DNA from: Craterostigma plantagineum
Lineage: Eukaryota > Streptophyta > Magnoliopsida > Lamiales > Linderniaceae
NCBI GenBank assembly: GCA_027422505.1
Contig: JAPQWV010000005.1
Location: forward strand, 8,933,501-8,997,500
Direction of reading: 5' to 3'
DNA length: 64,000 nucleotides
In this document: positions 54,691 through 64,000 of the stretch, in pieces
How the letters are laid out: every line of letters begins with the position of its first letter
Position numbering within the stretch: position 1 is the first letter of the stretch
Notes under the pieces: model-generated
What the model was told of the DNA's origin: nothing
The model's input: only the letters and a program-made list of their open reading frames with translations
The model's database searches: none
Translations under genes and position numbers: made by a program

Positions 54691-56240
54691 TACTGTTTGT
54701 TATGCGATAACAATATATTGCAATTTAATAACACAACAAGGGCGATGGATACCACTTCTCATTACTCTTTATAATGATATTTTGGTAAGAGGTCCTTTAC
54801 TTTAAGTTAAATTAAAAAATGGGTCCCTAAAACTATACTTTTTCTGACAGGGTCCTGAATCCTAATAAAAAACTATGGAGGGTTCTGACACGTAAAACTC
54901 CCTTTATTCAATCCGTCTCACACATACAAGAAAGGAGGGGGTAGCTTACATTTACATAAAGAACCCACTCACAGCTCTCAGTTTGCATATGAAAATCATC
55001 AAAAAAGGCCGGCATAAAGATCATATATAGCTGAGGATATTAAGCAAACACCTCAAATTCAAGCACTGAACACACGACAAAGCTAAGAGCTCAATCAAGC
55101 AGACACCTCTCAACACGAAGTAGGCTAGCTCTCGTCAAGCGGCTAAGCTCTCGTCATCTGCACACGAGCATACACCTGCGAGGGTGACACTCTTGGCGGC
55201 GCGGCTGGTAACGAAGCTATAGGGAGTCGAGAAACGATCCCAAGGGTCCAAGGCGTTTCCTATTCGCTCACACCATCGTCCGGACGACGCGTGACTATTA
55301 AGAATTAGAAACTCAAGTCACATGTGTCCCACATCGGATAATTGAGGAGAGTTTGATTGGTATATAAGCAGATGAGTCCACTCCACCTATCACCAATTGG
55401 TTTTAGGATGGAAGCTCATCTCTTATATGGGCCAACTCTCCTCCTAAGTGGACCGGCCCAATAAGGCCCAATAACACAGTCTCGTGCATCAAGAAGGGGT
55501 GTTTTATCTATAACATTTCATTTTCAACAATGTTTTTCTATGATTCATTGTTGATTTCGTCTATGTGTGCTTAAGTTTATTATCATTGTTGATTTTGTTT
55601 ATTAATATGTGTGCTTAAGTTTATTATGTGATTAAGGTCGTACTAGGCCGGATTATGAATTCCTATAATCGATGTTCGTATTTTATTCAATTGTATGAGT
55701 CTAGTTACGTTTTCTTGTTTGTACTTGCTTGCATGTGCTTGATCATCATATGAATGATCCTTGATTGGTTTATGAGATTCTAGAAACTCGGAGAAATTCA
55801 TGGAGCGAATGCATGTGGAGGAACTACAGTCATATATAAATATAGTTGATTGGTTGCACTCTGCAGAGGGTTGCTAAATACGTGAATAAGGGGTAGCGCA
55901 TACGTTAGGAATTTTTACCTTAACTAGTTCATATTGATTAGGTATAATTGGTCGCATGAATACATAGGATTAATCCGTGCCAAATATGTGCTTTAATCAT
56001 ATTTGTCGTTGATAATTTCGTAAGGCAAAGTTATCATTCTACATTCATTTGTTTGTCGTGTTTTTATTTGGTAAGAAAACAATTATATGTTAAGGATACC
56101 TGCCTTGGAAAGTATATACCCATAATGTATGACGTCGTGATTTAAAATGAGCAAAAACGAGATTTTCTAGGCGTAAGCCTCGTTAATTGCTAATAGAATT
56201 CTAGAAATGATTAAAAGTTGTTCTTACACCTAAAATTCAC
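54691..56240. other. Intergenic, with possible LTR-like segment
   Basis: No gene. At about 55325-55496 a segment beginning TGTGTCCCACATCGG, with TATATAAG and CCAATTGG(TT)TTAGGATGG, and ending AATAACACA resembles a dispersed plant repeat I associate with small LTR-type elements; no flanking duplication was found, so this is tentative. The target-site copy TAAAATTCAC of the next element is at 56231-56240. Confidence 0.4.
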
Positions 56241-57244
56241 GAGAGAATTGCAAAAATAGTTAAGTTTTAAAACTTGAATTGCAAACTAGTTAACTTTTTA
56301 AACTTTAATTATTTTTATTTTCTCTATTCACAACAAATTATATTTTGACCACTATTCAATTTAAAAAATTTTAAGCCCTCAAAATATGTAAACCTAGGTA
56401 TGTGTATTTAAACAGTTCCAGTTCCCAATGTGAAATTGACATTTCTATTGAACCAAAACCTCGCGTTAATCGCGATGTGGTAACACTGTTTCAATTATTA
56501 TTTGGAATGGTTGGAGCTGGTGTCGGTTACGACTGTTTATTTTTACATTTCTAATTGAAAAATAAATTTGAATTTCTTAATAATGTACAAAATTTTAATT
56601 CGAACTTAGAAAATTGAGGGAAATTCGAGAGAGATCGGATGAGGAAAAAGTGTGAAAAACCAAAAAGTCCCCAATATTTACAAGCAAAAAAAAAAACAGT
56701 TATATGATCGTTGAGTTAAAAGTCAACAAATGAACAAATTCCCTACATGTTATAAAATATATGTAGGTAATTAAAAAGACAACCGTATTAAACAACGGTT
56801 CAATTTTGATTTGAACTGAAATCATTGTGCGTCAGTTTGTTTATGATATTTTAAACCGAATGAATACGTCCACGCATATGCAATAATTAGTCGAACGTAA
56901 AATAAAATTGAATTTGACATGTGAGATGGACGATGAAGCTTGAAATGCTTAATTCCATACATATAATAAAATATTGATTTTCAGAAAAATAAATAATATT
57001 AGATATGTTATAGCGATATAAACTTAATAAAAATGAATTGGGGTTAAACATAAAGTTATTAATAATTTATAGGCTAATGTGAGATAATAATAATGAAAAT
57101 TTGTAATTTTAGATAGTGTTGGGGTGAAAAGAGGTAATAGCAATAATTAAAATTAAAAATTTGGATTAGTTTTGCACTAGTTTTAAAAAGTTAACTAGTT
57201 TTGCAATTCTTGTTTTAAAACTCAACTATTTTTGCAATTCTCTC
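56241..57244. mobile_element. Non-autonomous Mutator-like element (MULE)
   Basis: 1004 bp with terminal inverted repeats of about 75-80 bases starting GAGAGAATTGCAAAAATAG, flanked by perfect 10-bp direct duplications TAAAATTCAC (56231-56240 and 57245-57254). Long TIRs and 9-11-bp duplications are diagnostic of MULEs. No transposase frame is seen inside. Confidence 0.85.
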
Positions 57245-57360
57245 TAAAATTCACATTTATATGTTAAGGATGCCTGCCTTGGAAACACTTCGGACATAAA
57301 TTGGAAAAGCCTTAAACTTAGAAAAAATATATTGAAAAAATAAAAAATTTTTAAAAAAAA

Positions 57361-57480
57361 GCCTCGCGAGCCTGTTCGCGAGCTTTAATGTCCAAGCTCA
57401 AGTTCAAGCTCAACCTCAAGTTTCACGAGCTCGAGCTTTGAGCCTGCTCGTCGAGCTCACGAGTTGGCTCAACTCATCTT
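57361..57480. repeat. GAGCTC-rich degenerate repeat (second copy)
   Basis: GCTCGAGC/GAGCTCG/CGCGAGC motifs like 1-118. It abuts the truncated 3' end of the copia element. Confidence 0.6.
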
Positions 57481-57617
57481 TCACACATAGTACGTACTAT
57501 ATTATAGTACTAAGTGAAGGGAAAAAGAGTGCAACCATATTTCCTCCCCCTGATAATAAAATTATTTCAAATCTCGAAGTCTTCGAACTCCAATTAAATG
57601 TACCAGTTTTCTAAAAA

Positions 57618-58613
57618 TTATAGGAGGAAGTGCTTTAGTAAATAAGCGAGATTTTCACTAGATCTCACTTGTTGTACATCAATATCACCATTTTTCTCTA
57701 AATCGTGTGTAAAGAAAAATTTTGGTGAAATATGTTTTGTTCTATCTCCTTTGATATATCCGTCCTTTAATTGGGCGATGCATGCCGCATTATCTTCATA
57801 TAATGTTGTCGGAGGTAATTTTTCCGATAAGAAACCGCAAGTTTGTTGTATATGCTGAATCACCGATCGCAACCAAACACATTCTCGGCTAGCTTCATGA
57901 ATAGCTAGAATTTCGGCATGATTAGATGACGTAGCCGTTAAACTTTGCTTAACTGATCGCCATGAAATGGCAGTTCCACCGTATGTAAATAAATAACCGG
58001 TTTGCGATCGAGCATTATGTGGATCGGATAGATATCCGGCATCTGCATAACCAATTAAGTCTTCTTTCATCTCATTAGAATAGAATAATCCCATATCAGT
58101 TGATCCCCGAAGGTATCGAAAAATTCGTTTAACTCCATTCCAATGTCTATGAGTCGGCGAAGAACTGTATCTTGCCAATAAATTTACAGCAAATGCTATA
58201 TCTGGTCGAGTATGACCCGTAAGATACATTAGTGCTCCAATAGCACTGAGATATGGTACTTCAGGACCAAGTACTTCTTCATTATATTCACATGGTCTAA
58301 ATGGGTCTTTATTCACGTCTAAAGATCGAACAATCATTGGAGTATCTAACGGATGAGCTTCATCCATATAAAATCTTTACAGTACTCTTTTCGTATAAGT
58401 TTCCTGATGTACAAATATTCCATTGTTTAAATATTCTATTTGCAGTCCGAGACAAAATTTAGTTTTACCGAGATCCTTCATTTCGAATTCCCTTTTCAAA
58501 CAACCAACGGCTTTTGATAACTCTTCAGGAGTTCCAATTATATTGATATCATCAACATATACTGCAATGATAACAAACTCATTTTTAATCTTCTCGTAAA
58601 TATGCAGGGGCAA
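57618..58613 (-). pseudogene. Copia RNase H and C-terminal reverse transcriptase
   Basis: Two adjacent frames: reverse transcriptase box VYVDDINIIG (58377-58613) and a downstream frame with the copia RNase H signatures GYADAGYLSDP, TSSNHAEILAIHEA and LYEDNAACIAQ (57618-58367). A stop separates them near 58370-58378. Confidence 0.85.
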
Positions 58614-59356
58614 ATTTGATCATTTCTATACCCCTCTTTCAATAAGTATTCACTTAGTCGATTATACCACATACGTCCAGATTGCTTTAATCCATAAAGC
58701 AATTTATTTAGTTTAATTGAGTACTCATATCGCGGCCCTGAATTTTCAGGTAGTTGAAAACCCTCTGGAAGCTTCATATAAATGTCACTGTCAAGCGCGC
58801 CATATAAATAAGCAGTGACGACATCCATTAGACGCATATCGAGTCCTTCACGTACTGCCAGACTAATTATGTAACGAAAAGTCGTTGCGTCCACCACGGG
58901 AGAATACGTCTCCTCATAATCAATACCGGGTCTCTGCGAGAAACCTTGTGCAACAAGCCGTGCTTTATATCTCATAATTTCACCGTTTTCATTTTTCTTT
59001 CTGATGAAAACCCATTTATATCCAACCGGCTTTACATTTTCTGGGATGCGGACTATAGGTCCGAAAACTTTTCGCTTCTCAAGTGATTTTAATTCTGCCT
59101 CGATTTCATCTTTCCATTTTGGCCAATCATTTTTTTGTCTGCATTCGTTCACAGATCTTGGTTCATGATCCTCATTCTCATTAATCTCATTCATTTCATG
59201 TAGCGCTACGTTAAATGAGAACTTATCGTCAACGTTGACTTCATCTCGGTTCCATCTAATTCCATTTTGGGCATAATTGATCGATATCTCTTCATTATCA
59301 TTATTTTCAGTTTGTTCAGGTACCTGACTTTTATTCTTATCATCATTTATGCCCAT
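58538..59356 (-). pseudogene. Copia reverse transcriptase, N-terminal part
   Basis: KARLVAQGFSQRPGIDYEET and MDVVTAYLYGAL are standard copia reverse transcriptase motifs. The frame shifts before the YVDD box, which continues in another frame. Confidence 0.85.
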
Positions 59357-60443
59357 CGACTCTTCTCTAGTCGATAAATCCTCGATTGGACCATTATTAT
59401 TATTTGCTCCTTTTCTTTTCCGAGGATTTTTATTTTTGAACCCGAGGGCCTACCACGCTTCAGCTGTGGTTTAGGCTCAATACTATTATTTGTTTGTTCT
59501 ATAGGAACATCAATTCTAATAGGAGCATTAACAGCTGGAATATGTGACTTTGTCACTCTTTTTGGGTCAGCAAAACTGTCTGGCAATTGGTTCGCTAAGC
59601 TTTGTAGATGAATTATTTTCTGAACTTCCAGTTCACATTCTTTAGTTCGAGGATCGTAATGATTTAGTGATAATTCATTCCAACTAATATTTGTTTCCAG
59701 CTGTCTCTTTTCTCCCCCTAATGTCGGAAAATTTGTTTCATCAAAGTGACAGTCGGCAAATCTGGCCGTAAATCGATCTCCAGTCAAGGGTTCTAAATAT
59801 TTTATAATTGATGGAGATTCAAATCCGACATATATTGCCGACCTCCTTTGAGGTCCCATCTTTGTGCGTTGTGTGGCGCAATTGGAACATATACCGCACA
59901 TCCAAAAATTCTTAGATGGGAAATATCTGGTTCTTGACCATAAACCATTTGCAACGGGGAGATATCGTGATAACTTGTTGGCCTGATGCGAATTAGTGCC
60001 GCTGCATGTAATATAGCATGTCCCCAACAAGACGATGGAAGTTTCGACTTCATTAATAATGGCCTTGCAATTAATTGCAGGCGTTTAATCAACGATTCTG
60101 CAAGACCGTTTTGCGTATGAACATGTGGCACAGGGTGTTCGACATCAATACCAATAGACATACAATAATCATTGAATGCCTTGGAAGTAAATTCGCCAGC
60201 ATTATCAAGACGTATTTTCTTTATCGGATAATCTGGGAAGTGTGCTCTTAATCTAATCAGCTGAGCAAGTAATCTCGCAAATGCCACGTTTCTTGTAGAT
60301 AACAAACATACATGGGACCATTTACTTGATGCATCAATTAATACCATGAAATATTTAAATGGTCCACATGATGGATGTATCGGCCCACAAATATCTCCAT
60401 GTATACGCTCCAAAAATGAAATAGATTCAGTCTTTACTTTCAT
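59347..60443 (-). pseudogene. Copia integrase core and linker
   Basis: Integrase catalytic residues are in GDICGP, IRLDNAGEF and NGLAESLIKRL (59802-60443). A frameshift near 59850 leads into the integrase C-terminal part and the linker to reverse transcriptase. Confidence 0.85.
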
Positions 60444-60490
60444 TTGTGATGGTCAAATAATTAACTTCCCTTTAGAGCAAGCAACACATG

Positions 60491-61192
60491 CTAATTCATT
60501 CGATTGAAGAATCTTCTGGTTCTCAATAAATGTCCGCGTGAATTTTCAATTATTTTTCGCATCATAATTGTACCGGGATGGCCCAACCGGTTATGCCAAA
60601 CATTAAATGTACTGTCATTGTTAAACTTTTGGATAGCATATGATTCAGTTGTTCTAAGATATGTGTAGTATAGCCCGGAATCAAAAGACGGTAATATTTC
60701 CAGAATTATCCTTTTATTCAAAATCACTTTTGTAATGTGCAAATATTCAATATCTCCCTTTTGTGCAGTCTCAACATGATATCCGTTATTTCGAATCGCT
60801 TTAAAACTTAATAAATTCCTTTGAGACTTAGGGGAATATAAGGCATTTTCAATAATCAGCCATGTTCCTTTGGGCAACAATATATTAGCTCTTCCGGAGC
60901 CTTCAATTATATTTGTACTCCCCGACATAGTTATGACACTGGCTTCTTTCATATCGATATGCTCAAAATATTTCTTATTTTTCAGAATTGTATTAGTGGT
61001 TGCACAGTCTGCAAGACACAATTCTCCATTCCACATGCTCGTGTCCATCATATAAAATCCTTTATAAACAAACACATAATTATTAATATATATTATTGAA
61101 AACAAACGGTACATAGCAAACACAGGAATAACATTCACACGATAATAATTATAGCAAACATAGCATTCAATGATACACACCAAAGCACACAA
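60491..61192 (-). pseudogene. Copia protease and pre-integrase zinc finger
   Basis: Contains CLADCATTNTIL in the place of the protease active site (D-x-A-T context with Cys instead of Ser/Thr) and the GAG-pre-integrase motif WHNRLGHPG. It is separated from gag and from integrase by stops. Confidence 0.75.
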
Positions 61193-61226
61193 TAATTATG
61201 CATATAATTTACAAAACGATAGCAGG

Positions 61227-62280
61227 TCAAACTTCTTCATTTGAGAGGTTCAGGAAATCGTCGACATCGAAATTAACACCTTCATCATTAACACCAGAAG
61301 CTGAAGCAATTTCTCCCTGAACGAAATTCGTTTCAATTTTCTTTCCTTTGCCCTTTGATTCTTGATACAGCTCAACAAGGTGTTTAGGCGTACGGCAACT
61401 GCGGGACCAATGGCCCAAACCACCGCATCGATAACATTGTTCGTCGTTCACTTTTTGTTCAGTTTGCTTCTTCTCATTTTTACTGTCTTTCTTCTTCTGG
61501 AAATTTTGATGACCACCACGATAATTATGATAACCACCACGGAAGTATTGATAACCATGATAACTTCGGCCACGACCACGACCTTGACCACGGCCACGTC
61601 CGCGGCCGCGATATCCACCACGACCACGTCCACGATCATTACCTCGACTATTATCATTATTAGCATTGACTGCATTCGCTTCAGGGATTGCAGCAGCACC
61701 AGTCGGTCGGGACTCATGATTTTTCATCAGCAACTCATTGTTTTGCTCAGCCAACAGTAAGCAAGAAATAAGATCTGAGTACTTTTCAAATTTTCTCTCT
61801 CGATATTGCTGTTGTAGAATAACATTTGACGGATGAAACGTGGTGAACGTTTTCTCCAACATAATTGCATCGGTAATAGTTTCTCCACATAATTTCAGTG
61901 TAGAAGTAATTCTATAAACAGCAGAATTGTATTCGCTTACCGATTTAAAATCTTGCAAGCGTAAATTCACCCATTCATACCTTGCATTTGGGAGGATAAC
62001 AGTTTTAAGGTGGTTATATCGATCTTCCAAGTTTTTCCACAAGTCTTTCGGGTCTTTCACCGTTAAGTATTCAATCTTTAGACTTTCATGAATGTGGTGG
62101 CGATTGGCGAAGAAAAATCATTGCCTTCGCCTTGTCCTGCTCGGATGTCGTATTGGTCGGTTTGATGGTATCACCCAGACCTTTCGCTTTCAAATGAATC
62201 TCGGCATCTAGTGCCCAAGATAAATAATTTCGGCCAGTGATATCAAGTGCAACAAACTCAAGGCTCGCCAAATTCGTCAT
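61227..62280 (-). pseudogene. Copia Gag
   Basis: N-terminal Gag (62086-62280, FVALDITGRNYLSWALDAEI) and main Gag (61227-62060) in two frames. The latter has an Arg/Gly-rich RGRGRGGYRGRGRG stretch and one CCHC knuckle CYRCGGLGHWSRSC. Confidence 0.85.
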
Positions 62281-62714
62281 ATTACTATAAAATACAAAAG
62301 CAAAATTTTAACAATGATAATATAACAAAATATTACATGCATAACTAATCTTCTTTAGTATCGTTGTCAGTATCTTCTTCAGTATCTTCTTTTGAAAAAA
62401 TTCTTATGAAAAACATTGCCAACGTCAAAAGAAGTGCCCATGTAATAATAATACTCATAAGCAAATGTTCATCGATCAGATCGGACAACATCCTTCAAAA
62501 TAAAATAATTAGTAATATTAACAAAACATTACAATTAATAATAATATTTTGGAAAATTTAGTAAAAATATTATCCACATAGTGGTAACGATCACCGTTAA
62601 TAAAACGACATTATTCTATAAAAATTAATGTCATATAAAATAATATATCAGTTTAACGAAATATAAATAAAAAATATGTTAATATATTTTCGTAAGTCAT
62701 TAAAAATATCTTCA

Positions 62715-62800
62715 CTTGCCCCGACGGGGATTCGAAATCTGGACCTCTCACCACTTTTAGTGACGATATTCCGCGAAACCACTCGCACTATGACGCTTTG
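62715..62800 (-). repeat. tRNA-derived SINE-like segment
   Basis: On the minus strand a B-box-like TTTCGAATCCCC lies about 45 bases after an A-box-like TAGTGCGAGTGG, as in tRNA-derived SINE heads. It is within the leader of the copia element. No clear tail or duplication; tentative. Confidence 0.35.
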
Positions 62801-62811
62801 TTATACGGTTA

Positions 62812-62843
<32 letters not shown>

Positions 62844-63052
62844 AACACAACACACACATTTATGTAGTATATATATAACTTATGTATGTAGGTATATGTA
62901 TATGAACCAAAACACGTGTGCATATATAATATATATATATATTATGTAACATATATATGATAAACAATTTATATGTATATAAATAAATAATTTATACCTT
63001 CGGATTGTGTTCCTGATAGTCTTCAGATAGGTAGAGTCTCGTGCTGATAACG

Positions 63053-63239
63053 TGTTATATAATATTTTATTTAATGAAGCTTTATTATTACTATATAATA
63101 TGGAACAGAAATAGAATATCAAACGCACAAGAGAATTTTATTAATTTCTTTTCGCAGTATTACATTGAACGAAATTGCACCTATTTATAGATTGAAATAC
63201 AACTAACCCTATTAAATGCATTAAATACATCTGCTAACA
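63053..63239 (-). repeat. 5' LTR of the copia element
   Basis: 187 bp reading TGTTAGCAGA...TATATAACA in element sense, with TATAAATA and downstream AATAAA-type signals. The TTATCAGCACGAGAC motif follows immediately, the position of the primer site; the tRNA was not identified. Confidence 0.65.
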
Positions 63240-64000
63240 ACCAACTGTATTCATAATATTATTCAATTACCGATTTTTTTTCTCTTCGTTGTTGATTTGA
63301 TAATCGAAATACTGTTTTAATATTCGCATCGCATCAAGGAAATCGTCAACCATATGAGAAAGAGAAGATAAATCCTAATACAATCAACATACAGAAACAC
63401 CAAAGTGCAAGAATGAACAAAATATTAGAAACGTAGCAACAAATCGGCCAATACAAAGCTGAGAAGAACTCTCAGAATCTCGTAGGGAAAGACCTCACTC
63501 ACACCACCGAATTACTAATCAACTCACGACAGCAACGAAAAATATAGGAACACTTACATCGATTAATAGCATGAACCACAAATAGACGAGACTGATAAAT
63601 ATAAAACATCATTCAAGATGTATAATATTCATCGCAGAAAGCACCGTACCACAACACAATAAACGCACATAGATGAAGTACAGAACAAAACAGAGACACA
63701 GACATGAAGCGATCGAAACAAAGAGAAACACTGAGCAGCACAATTGGGCAGGGGAAGGCTGATGGGTGATGCCCACAATGCAAATAACCTTCGACTTAGT
63801 CTCCATTGGTAATATGAGGTGTGGAAGACCATAAAACCTCAATCAATTCCCCAAATTCGAATATTTAGGTTTAAAAAAGAATTACACCTTTCAAGCTTAG
63901 TGATATTGTGGTATGGAATCTTCTTCTCGTCACGGGATGCTCGCCGGTGGTTGAATTCGCCGGAAAATTGTCGCCGGTTTTCGTTCGTTGATTGCGTAGG
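63240..64000. other. Right flank, no gene supported
   Basis: The final 60 bases are GC-richer with CGCCGG motifs (63940-63980) and might belong to the 5' end of a minus-strand gene beyond the window, but nothing can be asserted. Confidence 0.4.

Larger units (their letters stand above)
57541..63239 (-). mobile_element. Degenerate Ty1/copia retrotransposon
   Basis: Minus-strand element: 5' LTR on the right (63053-63239), gag, protease, integrase, reverse transcriptase and RNase H in copia order, and a polypurine tract (TCAGGGGGAGG in element sense) at plus 57543-57553. The 3' LTR could not be recognised left of it, so that end is truncated or diverged. Pol is split by several frameshifts. Confidence 0.8.

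Noticed and set aside
63609..63842. Minus-strand frames of 67-77 codons near the right edge
   Set aside because: Hydrophobic, Cys/Val-rich composition without domain or start context; insufficient evidence for a gene.

Overview
The window looks like a repeat-dense stretch of a eudicot nuclear genome. The evidence is intron-containing plant genes (a WUSCHEL-related homeobox gene, an ELMO-domain gene and a calcium/calmodulin-dependent kinase gene), plant-type LTR retrotransposons primed by tRNA-Asp, and endogenous plant pararetrovirus sequence. The species cannot be named from the sequence. Three host genes occupy roughly 7 kb; most of the rest is mobile or viral DNA.

Layout. 1-2480: a GAGCTC-rich repeat, an ATT microsatellite and a WOX11/12-like gene (three exons, +). 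2640-33990: a nested block. A Tourist-like MITE seems to be split by a 30-kb insertion made of two defective endogenous caulimovirid (Florendovirus-like) copies in head-to-head orientation: copy 1 on the minus strand (about 2885-10797) and copy 2 on the plus strand (about 10797-32665). Copy 2 is interrupted by a young, structurally complete Athila-like Ty3/gypsy element (10959-25116, 1677-bp LTRs, 5-bp target duplication GAAGG). Copy 1 carries a 333-bp solo LTR. 34440-45933: an older, broken Athila-like element whose gag holds an 885-bp chimera of that LTR and a viral coat-protein fragment. 46958-49350: ELMO-domain gene (nine exons, +). 50050-53106: CCaMK/DMI3-type kinase gene (seven exons, +), with a foldback MITE in intron 5. 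53107-57490: intergenic repeats and a 1-kb non-autonomous Mutator-like element. 57541-63239: a degenerate Ty1/copia element (-). 63240-64000: no gene seen.

How the parts relate. Target-site duplications and shared lesions order the insertions: viral DNA entered a TA repeat, the solo LTR landed in copy 1, a piece of that LTR-bearing coat-protein region was then copied into the older Athila-like element, and the complete Athila-like element entered copy 2 most recently. The paired viral arms could form a long hairpin transcript and so may be a small-RNA source. The CCaMK gene is complete in exon structure but has HGD instead of the usual HRD in the catalytic loop. The young Athila-like element contains two poorly explained features: an antisense mini-gene (TATA box, 54-residue membrane-anchored ORF, AATAAA) and arrays of a TCACGGCCGTGA palindrome in the LTRs and, in opposite orientation, internally.
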